Assembly: GCA_948567375.1 (NCBI GenBank)
Contig: OX419756.1
Span: forward strand, 57,948,552 to 58,012,551
From: Lunularia cruciata
Taxonomy: Eukaryota > Streptophyta > Marchantiopsida > Lunulariales > Lunulariaceae
Length of the DNA stretch: 64,000 nt
Direction of reading: 5' to 3'
Shown piece by piece: positions 1 to 11,200 of this stretch. Below the pieces are notes generated by a model. It was not told the DNA's origin and ran no database searches. It was given only the letters and a program-made list of their open reading frames with translations. The stretch's first letter is position 1. The number at the start of each line of letters is the position of its first letter. Both the position numbers and the translations under genes were made by a program.

Positions 1-1640
1 CTTGTGTTTCTCTTGGGAGGTTCTCTTGTCCTTGTAACATTACATTAGGTAATTTGCTAAGATGCTTCAATCATTATCTTGGTGGTATCAATTGTGTTAG
101 CAACCAATAATAGGCTACTTAGAATTTACCACCTACTCCATAAGGGTTTGCTTAAGTGTCATTCAAGCCACTATTTGCACCACCATAAGGCAATAGTATG
201 TGTCTTTAGGACTAAGATTCTTGGTCTTCTTAGGAAGGAATATACCTCAAGTTGGAGCTTCAAAGGGCACCCTTCTTTTATGTTGAGCTTCTTGAGCTCT
301 TGACTATAGTGAAGAGTTTGTAAGTATAACTTGGATTCTCTAGTGCTGGAGTAAATTTTGGTTTGACTAGATGTAATTGTAGTTGCCTATTGCCAAAGTT
401 CATATGTGATTTTGTTCTTGATTATAAAGCATAAGGAGGTATAGGTGATGTTAAATTTAAAAGCTATCAATGATTGATTTCAAGAGGTAGAAGCACTAGA
501 GATTTAAGTGGTTGTCTTATCAACTTTGGTAGAAGTTCTGCCAAATTTTATAATATAGATCAATTGGTGGCATAAATGGAGCAATTGCTACTTAATGTGC
601 ACAAATGTGTACACAAAAATAACATTTGAGATGCAAAATTGAAGAATATACTAGAAACTAATTGTTCACAAAAGTGCACAATTAGTTAAAGTGGTAGATG
701 AATTGGGTCAAAGAAACACAAAATTCAAGGACTTGTGTTGCAGCCAAACTTAGTGTTGGATTCAAATTGAGGTTAGAATTACCAAATTTGCATTTTGGAG
801 TTGAAAAAGGTCATATTTAACATAGAAGATTTAGTGGAGTATCGTTGAGTTGGTGGAGCAAAGAGTGTAGAGATGATTTGGTAAAGATATCTCAAAACTA
901 GTGAGCATTTAGACCAATAATTAAGTAGGTCATATTTGGCTCATCTTGGCATTTAAAGGCTAGCATGCCAATTTTATAGTCAAAGACTTGCCATTTTAGC
1001 CAAGTTCATGGAATATATTTAGCTCTCCATGAGGATGGCATCTAGTAGGGTTTTAACTATAGATCTTTAGTTCCTAAATAGACCTTAACAAAGTATATGC
1101 TCCTACTTGATGTCTTATATCAAGAAGCACCCATATCTATATAGGTGTAGCCTTATAGAAGAGGAAATTTTGATCACATCCTTGAGGATTGTAGCAGTGT
1201 AGGAGAAGATATACAATCTCATTATGTCAAATGCCAAATGGTGGTAGAGTCAATTTTGTTACATATTGGTGAATTGTAGTGTTATTATTAGGACTTCTTG
1301 TGAATGAACTTCCTCCATTATATACTTCTGATTTATACACCATGTTTTTTTTTATTGTTGTCTGATGTTTGGATTGTTAGTGCTCCAATAAGCTTTCAAT
1401 ATTGAGGCTAGAGTAATGACTAATGAAATGTTTCTCTCCAATAGGGCAAAATGTGATGACTTGCACACCATAAGTGTTTGTGTTGTGATGGCAAGTTATT
1501 ATTTGCCTTTTATCCTAACATAGTTTCCATAGTTAGAGGTACTTAAGTGGTATTAACAAGTGACCCACCTTTGCTTCACTTGAGCATAAATTTGTTTTTT
1601 TTGTTAGGTTAGTAGTTTCAAAATGAAGTAATGCAGAAAT
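1..1640. other. AT-rich DNA, no gene recognised
   Basis: Both strands have only short, stop-interrupted frames with no recognisable protein motif. A string near 108-116 resembles part of a tRNA-Met primer-binding site but has no LTR end in front of it. Probably old decayed repeat sequence; nothing specific can be supported. Confidence 0.5.
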
Positions 1641-3030
1641 TTGGAGAGAAAGTGCAAGTGTTCAGAGACAAAGCAAATATGTGGACATGGGACTATCATT
1701 GGCAAAAGGAAAGGAGGTACAAAAAGAAGACAAGGAAATCTCTATCTCCAGTTAAAGAAGACATTGACAAAGGTATTTACCTTCATTAAACTTGTCTTAG
1801 GAATGCACAACAACAAAGTTAGGTAATATGGAATGAAGTAGGATGAAAAAACACTATGTAAAGATCAAGAACTGGCTAGGGAAAAAAATCATGCAAGTAA
1901 TTAGCCACTCACAAAGGCTAATATCTTCAAAAAGAGGAAGAGTCCACAAAAGGACTATTGCATGATGAACAGATTGTAGAAGAACCCAATGATATGGCCA
2001 CAATCCACAAAGAAAAGAGGAAAGACTATCAAGATCTGTATATGGATGCATGGCCAACTAACAAAGATCATACAAAGAAATCACACAAGTATGACTAAGG
2101 AAATCCTATGCCATATGAAATGTGAAAGCAACTTGCTCTTGTGGTTGATGGGAGTACACACTATCAATAATATCATGCCCACAATAGAGACCTTGGAAGA
2201 ATTCCTACCATTTTACCAAGAACTTGATCCTCCTATCAACAACCAAACAACACTCATACAACACCTACACAAGCTAACTCAAATAATAGCAAAAGGTAAG
2301 GCCCTACTTTGTAGTGATGTTGAACAAGTCAAATAAGAGCTTGTGATAGAAGAAGAGGGTTGTAAGGAAAAGGGTCATATGCTAGAGACATCAGGAAGAA
2401 CTAGCATGATGAGAGGAAAAAAAAGTGGTTGTATATGATGCTTGCAAGCAAATGTCATTACCCTTGATGACAAGGTCTCTAAACACAATCCCAACATAAA
2501 GACCAAATGAGAGCACATGACAAAGAAGTTACGGCTCTACAAACACAATTAGAGGTGGTCAAAACCAAGATGACTATAATAGAAGTATGCTATGGAAATT
2601 AAAAGAGGCTTACTGATCTTTGTATACATGAACTCACTACAAGCCTTAAGCACAAGAAAGTGAAAGGAAAAAATTGATGCCCAAGATTTGTGACAAGATG
2701 ATGAAGGAACTCAAAGTGAGTGCAAAAAATTAACAAACAAACAAGCAAGTTTACTTTTGATGGTGGAGCACATTGCCACTCAATTCCTCAAACAATTTGA
2801 ACAAATCACAACTAAGTAACCATAACATAGAAGGTTGAAGGATCTCAAGATGAAGATTGATGTGCTAGAAAGGAAGGCAGATAAAAATGACCAGCTTAAG
2901 GTATTGGCAGTCAAGCCACAAGCCCACTCCACAACTAAGTTCCAAGAAGCAACAACCAATTTTGGACTAGCTATTGAAGGGTACGAAAAGGATGATGTGG
3001 AGCTCATCCAACTATGTAAGGGAGAATGAA
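1641..3030 (+). pseudogene. Decayed coding remnant rich in charged coiled-coil segments
   Basis: Short open stretches at about 1641-1826, 1989-2336 and 2835-3029 lie in different frames separated by stops. They are rich in K, E, Q, L and I with heptad-like spacing, for example a stretch near 2525-2590 reading roughly DKEVTALQTQLEVVKTKM. No gag, protease, RT or integrase motif is seen. The composition recalls the coiled-coil half of the D-family protein found elsewhere in the window, but I see no clear residue-level similarity. It may be the ORF of another non-autonomous element or an old gag-like gene. Function unknown. Confidence 0.35.
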
Positions 3031-3907
3031 TTTTGTCCCAAGTACCGCCAGAGTATGACACAAATAAGTAGAAATGTAATACAAAATGACCCATGGGAAC
3101 TTCTTACATAACAAACAAGTAAGAACTTAGTATCAAATGACCAAGACTCATCTCATAATTAGGATGGGGTAGACTTTGTAGTCTTAGTCCAAGGTCCTTT
3201 GTATTTGTACATACTTTGTACATAGCTGGTTAGGTTATGAGACTAAGGTCATGTGTTAGCATGTTATCTACAAGATAAGAAGATGAGGTGGCTACTTCAC
3301 ATGGGCCATGCCTACTTAGGTTAGATTAGCATAAGATACGTAGATAAAATGTGATTAGCATTAAGTGCCTTAGATGTAATTAGAAGATTTTTAATACATT
3401 TTAGCCATTGGATTTCTTTGGTAGCTAGTAGGAAATATATAAAAGGCTTAGAGTTCATTTGGTGCATCCTTCTTTTGCAATAAATAAAGCCTATACCATC
3501 AAGATAATCTCATTGGTGTATGTATACTAGTTTGTGCCTTGTATGAATGATTGTTTACTTAATGGAGTAGAAGTGAGGAATCTTGATGGTAGAGGACAAG
3601 AACTTGAGTGAAGGGAATCATTTGTGTAGAACTAGCGTGTTCATCTCTAAGTGCTATATAGAGATCAAGGAATATATGGTGATAGATAGACTGCCAAATG
3701 GCTTGAGTATCATATACTAATACAAAACTATAGATTAAGCAACGTGATCTGTTTGTGACTGTGGTGAGGTAGTGCCTTTTGGGACAGATAGGCCACTACT
3801 TCAGAATTGTAATTACTAGGGTGATTGGACCCTTGGAGGTTTCTACTCTATCTTTGTATGCACATTCTTAGATACTAGTTGTAAGACTTTGTAACACTAG
3901 TGATTGC
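3031..3907 (+). other. Non-coding stretch, possible downstream part of a decayed element
   Basis: No open frame of note. It follows the coiled-coil remnant and contains a TATA-like box and a poly(A)-like signal. The order ORF remnant, TATA, poly(A) signal is like that in the D family, so this may be the 3' end of an unrelated element of similar design. No terminal repeat or target duplication was found. Confidence 0.3.
3436..3488 (+). promoter_or_regulatory. TATA-like box followed by AATAAA-type signal
   Basis: TATATAAAA at 3436-3444 is followed about 40 bases later by AATAAATAAA at 3479-3488. This tight spacing is typical of the U3/R part of LTRs and of compact plant transposable elements. 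It is a sequence match only; activity is not shown. Confidence 0.35.
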
Positions 3908-4027
3908 ATATGACCACAAAATTTATGATGCAAACAAATATCTTGGTGCCTATGACTATCTCATCAAATATGACCATGAACTTTATGATGCAAAAAAAGA
4001 TCTTAGTGCCTATGACTATCTCAACAA
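3908..4027 (+). repeat. Two-copy 60-bp tandem repeat encoding a 20-residue unit
   Basis: Two adjacent 60-base units line up in register (3908-3967 and 3968-4027) with roughly ten differences. The period is a multiple of three, and both copies are open in the same plus frame within a 70-codon ORF (3900-4112). The encoded unit has the pattern YDH-x2-YDA-x-K-x-L-x-AYDYL. Conservation of the aromatic and Asp positions suggests it once coded for a repetitive protein. No family is recognised. Confidence 0.6.
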
Positions 4028-5245
4028 TGTAATTTTGTATATGGACATGCAAAGAAGAATAAAGGTAAATTCCAAGATGAAGCAAAGTGATGTAGAAATG
4101 AATAGAAAATAGTGTTAGGTAAGTTTCTCAATTGTCTTCTTTTAACTCCTTTAACATAGTGATATTAGGTCACTTCAATTCCAACCAAACTTTGAATGTG
4201 ATGATCAAGTATGCTACAAAGAGTAGATGGACTTTTTGGAGCATCTTTTTTTGTATTTTTCCACCTCCCAAAAGCACCATCAAGTCTTCATTACAAAGAT
4301 TAATTTTCCAAAGAACATGTTCTACATTGCACAAAAGGTATTTTTTCTGCAATGGATCTTTGCACTACTATCTATCTTTTGTCTTTGGGTTGGCTAAGTA
4401 CTATCAACAATATTGGTCACTTAACTCTTATCAAGGCATTTTGCTTTAGGAGAGCTAAACCAAGGACCAAACTTTTAGGTCCCAAAGACTAAGGATCAAA
4501 CACACAAGGACCTTGGTACTCTCACTACAAATTTTCCTAAACAACCATACTACAAAAAACAAGCATAAGTACTTGGAATTAATCAAAATCAATGAAGAGC
4601 TTTTCACTATTTCACTTTTATTTGTCTTCCACTAACTAAATGAATATTAACAAAGATCCATTCAGCTCCTAAGATATGTAACAGCTAACAAGCCGAAAAA
4701 TGCAAAGATTTCTACCAAAATTTCAATGCCAAGATTTCTCAATCCTCTTTAATTTATATAATTCTTCATACTAATTGTTTACAATTATTGCACACTTGTC
4801 TTCAAAGAAAAAGAATTCTTCTCCAAAGAATGTTCCTACTTCCTATCTTCTTCAGGTTTACTCCTCCAACAATTCTATTAAGAAGAATCTTATGTAAAAA
4901 GAGTTACTTAGAAAATCCTACTACAAAGAACTAGCTTCACCTCTAATTTTCTAAAAGACAAGTTATATTCTCTTCTTGTAATCTACAATTTCTATGATTA
5001 AAGTGTCACATGACCACTAATATTTATATTTGTATGTTCGCTAAGATTTATGGCTGAGTGGTCTTGGGCCTTCAAACAACTTTTTGCTAAGAGGTTGGAC
5101 TTGCAACTTCAGCTTGTGGAATTTAGTCTTTGTTATTTGCACTTCTTTTGTTGCTTCAACAAGGGACACTAATTGGTCCCAAATTCTCACACATCTTTTT
5201 TATTACTTCCTTTGGAATTTTATATGCTTCTCACAATTTGGTAGT
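4028..5245. other. AT-rich DNA, no gene recognised
   Basis: Several frames of 60-105 codons are open (for example 4132-4449 plus, 4170-4352 minus), but they have low-complexity composition, no motif and no copy elsewhere in the window. I see nothing that supports a gene or a mobile element boundary. Confidence 0.4.
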
Positions 5246-5487
5246 GATGTCTTTCATCATCTTGGCCCCATTTTTGCTCATTGTTCTTGCTCCTTTCTCA
5301 ATTGGCTTGTATGGGCTCCATTGTGAGGATGGTCTCCTTCATATACTCCTCCATCATATATACAATGATGTCTATTATCATCTTGGCCTTAATTGATGCC
5401 CTTTCTTCTTGGTCCTTCTATGATCTAGCTTGCAAGGATCCATCTTAAGGCCGGTCTCCTTCCTATACTCCTCCATCATGGACCCTA
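5246..5487. repeat. 121-bp direct duplication, diverged
   Basis: Units 5246-5366 and 5367-5487 both begin with gatgtct and a shared catcttggcc segment. Both end in a shared gtctccttc-tatactcctccatcat block. The middle parts have diverged. On the minus strand the shared block reads as a charged peptide starting MMEEY. Probably a remnant of a repetitive coding segment; no family recognised. Confidence 0.5.
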
Positions 5488-5712
5488 GGATGATGAACTT
5501 ACCTTTCTAAATTTCCGCTTGTTGTTTACGTCAAAGGATTTCTTCACTTTGCTCTTGCCACTCTCCTTCCAACCACTTCTATCAAACATTACCTGCTGTT
5601 CAAAAAGTGCTCAATTCTTCTTGTAATCTTTGAAACTCTCCTCCTTACATCTTCTATCCACCCTCTAGCAAAGTGTTCACTCTTCTTAGCTCTTTCATAT
5701 TTTGTACTAAGG

Positions 5713-5766
5713 TGTTGTTCCTCTTGCACTCCTCCTTATATAAGGAGGAGTGCAAGAGGAACAACA
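5713..5766. repeat. 54-bp perfect palindrome
   Basis: The 27 bases 5713-5739 are the exact reverse complement of 5740-5766, centred on tat|ata, with no spacer and no mismatch. Such a perfect arm pair is rare in this mutation-worn DNA, so it is either recent, a foldback end or an assembly artefact. The rest of 5488-5796 shows no gene or repeat. Confidence 0.9.
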
Positions 5767-5796
5767 TCCATCAACAACATCATCCAACAACATCCT

Positions 5797-5870
5797 GAAA
5801 GGAGCTCCATTCTAATATGACTTTCAATTTTGATTCTCCATTCTTCTATTTTTCTCTTTGGTCTTTTACA
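5797..5870 (+). repeat. Element E, truncated 5' LTR (3' end only)
   Basis: The last ~70 bases match the end of the family LTR, finishing in cttttaca directly before the PBS. The upstream ~370 bases of the LTR are missing. The exact left edge is uncertain. Confidence 0.7.
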
Positions 5871-5871
5871 T

Positions 5872-5883
5872 TGGTATTAGAGT
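5872..5883 (+). other. Element E primer-binding site (tRNA-iMet type)
   Basis: TGGTATTAGAGT lies one base after the LTR end. It differs from the plant initiator-Met PBS TGGTATCAGAGC at two positions, both C to T. The perfect site is present in sister copy B. Confidence 0.8.
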
Positions 5884-5980
5884 ATGAATGGGATTGATAG
5901 GATCTATGGACCACCAATTTATTATCTCTAAAACCATTGGGATTATTGTATTAGTGTTCTACTAATGCCCTATTTTTAAT

Positions 5981-6382
5981 TGTAAAAGACCGAGACTGAG
6001 GAGAGAAATAAGAGAATGGAAGATCACATTTGGGACACTTGAGTGTGGAAAACTCCAAATTCCTAGCATGAGCTTTGGCTTTGCTATTTATAAAGAGCAT
6101 AAAGGCTCTTTAGAAACTTCCTTAAGCTGCTTTCTTGGAGTGCAAGCCAAGTTAACCAAGAAGCTTCTCAAGAAGCTTTCTTCTAGAAGTCGCCTGCTTG
6201 GCATGCGAGTTAAGCTAGTTAGAAGCATCTAGAAACTTCCTTCTAAAAGTTACCTACTTGGGGTGCACGCTTAGCTAGCCAAGAAGCTTCCTAGATGCTT
6301 CTAGAATATTCTAGGCTACTTTGGCCTATTTGCTACTTTGTTAGCCTTGACTAACTTCATTGCTAAACTCCATATTGTTACA
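5981..6382 (-). repeat. Element C 3' LTR
   Basis: It begins (minus strand) TGTAACAATATGGAG at 6382 and ends in TTTTACA at 5981. It is about 402 bp, collinear with the C 5' LTR and the B and I LTRs. It includes the short inverted motifs around aagctt typical of this LTR. A polypurine tract lies just inside at about 6383-6396. Confidence 0.9.
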
Positions 6383-8235
6383 TATTCTCCCACCAGTAGT
6401 TGGTGATGTTCTCATTGCCATTGAAGCTTCAAACTCTTAGATGGCCATTTTTACATTTTTCATATGAGAAAGAGGCTCCTAAGTGGCATCATGCAAGGGA
6501 TACTCTTTCTTGAGGAGTTTGTACTCTTTATGTTGTCAACGGCTTTGTTGAATGTGGTGACATGCAAGGAGTTGATCAACTTCACTCTTCATAATCATTG
6601 ATATAGGGACAAGAGGAGGAGGAGGAGCAAGTTAGACATGAGAGGAAAAAGAAGATGGGTTAGGAACAAAGGGTTTCAACATAGAAATGTGAAAAATAAG
6701 GTCGATGCACATATGACAAGGCAAAGCAAGTTGATAAGCAACAAGAGAAATAATTTGGGTGATATCAAAGGGTCCTATCTATTTAGGAGCAAGTTTCCTG
6801 ACTTGGGTATCAAGTGGGAGGGTAGGTTATTGGAAAAGAGAATGACCTTATCACCAACTTGAAAGGTGAGATCATGATGATGGTGGTCTATATATTGTTT
6901 TTGATAATTTTGAGCAACAATGAGATAAGATTTGGCATGTTGGAGGGATTGGGATATGGTGGTCAAGAAGATGGAAGTATGAGGGACATGAGATGGAGGA
7001 GGAGCAAGAAGAGATCCATGAACAAGTGGATCTTGGCCAAAATTGAGGAAGAAAGGAGAGAATCCGATGCTTGCCTGTTTGGAATTATTGTATGCAAACT
7101 ATGCAGTTGTAAGACATTTATCCCAATTGATATGGTGAACATTGACAAAGGCATGAAGCATATCCTCCAAGGTGCAATTTGCATGTTCAATTTGTCCATT
7201 AGTTTGAGAATGATAGGTTGTGGACAAAGCAAGCTTGGTGTTGAGTATCTGGAAGAGTGCTTGCCAAAATTTTCTAGTGAATCAAGGATCACGGTCAGAG
7301 ATGAGTACATGAGGCATCCTATGATGCTTGAACACAATATCAAAGTAGATCTACGCCAATGTTGGAGCATCCATGATATCAAAGGTTGGTGCCAAATGAA
7401 TTTGCTTACTAAGCTTATCCACAAACACCACTATCACTATGTGGCCTTGCTTTGTCTTGGGCAAGGATGTAAAGAGATCCAAGCTCACGAGTTCCTATCA
7501 AGCATATGGAATGGGGAGTGGTTGAAGGAGTCCACTCAGTTTTTGGTTGCTGGTCTTATTGCGTCGGCAACTCTTGCACAATAAAAAAAACTCTCAAACA
7601 TCTTTTGCCATGTTGGGCTATCACCATTGGCATTGGAGGGTACCTAAGGTCTTGTCCACACCCATGTGACCAACAATTGGTAAGTCATGGGCTTCTTGGA
7701 GGCGTACAAGTCACATATCACCCTTGGCTAGAATATATATTTGGCCCGCATGGAATAGAAGGCCTTCCTTGAAGGAGAAGATGTTGTATTCCTTGTTGCA
7801 TGTTGCAAAATGACCTTGTACCATTTGAAAGAAGGGATCTTGGTGTAGAGCTATCCTAAACTCAATTTGGACCTTGGAGTCAACTAACACCATTATAATT
7901 GACGCCATGATGAGAGGAAGAGATTTCAAATCAGGTTACCGTGATAGGATATCAAGGATGACATAGAACCAAGTGGGTTTGTACTCAAGTTTGATGTCAA
8001 ACAATTGGAGTTGCTCCTACCATTGATGATGTCTACTCTTCATGTGTTCCAAATGTAATGTTTGCAACAAGGATTTGTGATCAATCTGCATGATCACCTA
8101 TTTTGCCAAGAGATAATACCTCCATACCTTGGTGGCATATACCATTGCTAGTTGTTCCCAATCTTGTGTAGAGTAATTCCTTTTTGCGGTGTTTAATCTA
8201 TGAGACACAAAGGCAATGGGATGTAATTCCTATTA
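6383..8235 (-). pseudogene. Element C integrase-chromodomain and end of RNase H (broken)
   Basis: Read on the minus strand this matches B's 3' pol with many stops and frameshifts. Near 7185-7225 the integrase segment reads like YHSQTNGQIEHAN, so the catalytic Glu that is lost in B is retained here. Fragments of the HHCC zinc region (about 7570-7700) and of a chromodomain (about 6450-6600) can be aligned. The RNase H end near 8040-8235 stops where D1 enters. The large open frame on the opposite strand (6859-7584) is antisense to integrase and not a gene. It cannot make a functional protein. Confidence 0.8.
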
Positions 8236-8240
8236 CAACA

Positions 8241-11200
8241 TGTGGTACGCACATTTTTTTTTTTGAAATGGAGAAGAAGAACTGTATAGAGAAGTCAGAT
8301 TGCACCTGTATGGCCGAAGAAGGCAAAGAAAAGAGTCTTTAGGATGAAACCTGAGGTAAAGTAGCTTTGGGTCATAAGGCAAAGTACTCGGACTTGCCCT
8401 GTCAGCATACAACTCAAAGTAAGGAGTCTTCATATCGGGAGGAGCTCAATCCGAGGCAAAGACAGTGTAGCAACCTTTCTTTGGGGCGAGAAATTCAAGA
8501 AGGGACCGTTCAAAACTGGCGGCCATACGCGTGAAGTACAATTGACAGTGACAGGCGCATGCAAGAGGTGTGATTTCTTGGTAGAAACTCAAATTGAAGA
8601 GAGACAAAGAAGGCACGACTCTAGAAAATCCGAGCTAACGACAAAGCAATGTCGAGCAATTTTCCTTTGCCATTGAGGAGTTGTCTTGCAGGAGATCGTG
8701 GGAAGGGAAGTAGAGTTGACGATGCGCTAGTGTGTAGAGGAGAATTTGAGAGAGTGAAACTTAGAGACAGTGAAGAAGCAGGAAAGATGGGAGGAGGGAA
8801 GAAGAACTCCAAATTTGCAGTGAGAAATCATGCAATTCGGAGGTTAGATGTGATTGCGAGAATTGAAGTCTTGAGCCGACTTTGGATCACATTCTTGGTG
8901 TGGAACTAGAATGTAAGTTTTCCAAGTTTCATGACTGAGATAATCAAGAGTAAGTGTCTCGATGGCCCCGAGGAAGAGGGGAAGAGAGGAAATCCGGCTT
9001 GCTGGACAGAGTCGGATTGGAGATTAGTGCTCGGAAGAGAGGCATGCACGGAGTAGGGTGCCACATTCTTAGGGAAGGGAGAGGTAGCCGAAGAAACCCA
9101 AGAAGTGAGGGATGCCTTCTCTTTGAAGAGAACAAAGAATGGGTATAAGGTCAAGAGTTACAAAGATCCAGTGAAGGGAGGGATTGTGAGTGCTTTCATG
9201 GCAATCCTGAAGCCGGAGAGGACAACTTATGTGATGAAACACCAAGCGGTGTTCTTCCATAAGATGTTTGTAGGAGAACCTATCAACTAGGCGAGGTGCT
9301 TCCATGAGAGGACAAGATAGATGGTATGGAATTTGCGGGATAAGTCGCCTCCACACTACATCGTGCCGTTCGGAGCACATTTCTACCTTGGGTTGAATTT
9401 GCTCAATTTGGCAGAGCGTAGCAGAATGGTGTCTCACTTCCATCCCAACTTGAGAAGAGAAGTCAACACAGAGGAGCAACAATACATTCTTCAACTCCAA
9501 AGCACGGATGAGTACTACGCGCAGACGGGCAAGAGCATGGAGGTAGAAGTAAGTACCCCAAAGTCAAAGAAGTGGAGTCAACAAGGAGAAGGTGAAGACG
9601 TGGAGAAGACAAGACCTCAAAAGACCAAGAGAGGAAACCCGAGGAGAGGCATAGTGGTGATTGCGTCATCAGAGGAAGACTCAGATAGCAAAGCCAAGTG
9701 CAAGTCCAAAGACTCAGAACACAAGGAAGAACCAGAGCTCACGCTGCAAAGTAGAGATACGAGTAGCAATAGTGATGAAGGTGGGGAGATGACATCGGTA
9801 CCTGCTACTGAAGAAGAAGAAGTTTGAGTGGAGCTCGAAGAAGAAAATAATGCGAAGTTGGAGGACGAGGTACCCGAGCCAAAGGAGAAGAAGTTTACGA
9901 TTCAAAGAGGAGTTTGTTTGAGACGCAAGATGAAGTGTGAAGCAAGTCCAAGCAAGGCAAGGGACGAGGCAAATGCTAGCTCGGAGAGTGAAGCATCTAT
10001 TCCGAACGACAACTGTAGAGAAGAAGGCGAGTATCGGGTGAAGGAGAGGTAAAGAAGGAGATCTCTATGCAGATGGAAGTAGGTGCAAGTGATGGAGTAG
10101 AGTACTTGTGAGAAATTGTGTGCACATTGTTGGTGAAGTTGGATCACAAGAAGAAGGAGATGCAGTCAACATGTCCGGAGGTGAAGACTATGTTGCAGGT
10201 TTTGGCAAGATTGGAAGAAGAGATCTCGGAGTTGAAGAAGAGTATAACCCGAGGTGAGGAGGAAAGGGAAGTACTACAAGGGGATGCAATAGTACAGAGT
10301 CAAGTTATTGAGGACTTGAAGAGAGAAGCAAGGTATCGAGAAGAACTTGTGAAGAAGAGTGACATAGCAAGGGAGAGACAAGTAGCAGAGTACAAAATCT
10401 TGAAGTAGCAATTTGCTGATTTTAGACTAGAAATTATCCATGCTATGGCGAGGGTAGCAAAGAAGGAACAAGAGCTCAATAGAGTGATGGAGAGTGTAGA
10501 AGAGAAGAAGCAACTGTGGCAACGGGAGTTGACAATGAGATATAGGGAAGAAGAGCGATTACGAGAGCTACTTTGTTATCAGGAGGAGAAGATTGTGCAG
10601 AAGCAGAAGGAGAAAGAAATTGTGAAAGCCGAGTTTGAGGCAGAGTTGGCAATGTACAGGGAAGATTGGCTTGCAGATCAGGAGCGTGAAAGGAAGATGA
10701 GATTGGAGCCATTGAAGGAGATTGTACTTAGGATGAATGCAATGCTGAGTACAAAAGCCAATGTTTGTATTGAAGAGACGAGGCTACACAAGTTGAAGTT
10801 GTTGGTGCAAGAGACGAGGAGGAGACATGCAAAGGATATAGACTTGAATGCTCTGTTAATTAATCTCAAAACTCAAGTAGATAGAAAGATATTGGAGGTC
10901 AAAGAAAATATCACAATTAGATTAGATCTAGTGAAGTTAGAGATAGATAAACTTTGGAAAGATGTTAGAGCCAAACCCGAAGTAGATGAAGTAGGAGTGC
11001 AGATGTCTTCAGAGTTACCATTGGAGACATTAGAGAAGAGTGGGTCAGTAGATAAGGAGTTAGATAGATTACCCACTAGTGAAATGTCCGATCAAGAAAG
11101 AGAATTGTTAGATCTGGTTGAAGATGTAGGAGTTGTGAAACCCGAGGATAGAGCAATAGGAAGTAAAGTTACTTCGGGTTTGGGTTTGAAAGCCGAGGAA

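Noticed and set aside
101-125. Possible primer-binding site near the window start
   Set aside because: The match to TGGTATCAGAGC stops after eight bases and there is no LTR end upstream.
6859-7584. 241-codon plus-strand open frame
   Set aside because: It is antisense to the element C integrase; the minus strand has the integrase motifs. The similar frame 19991-20470 is antisense to the B integrase.
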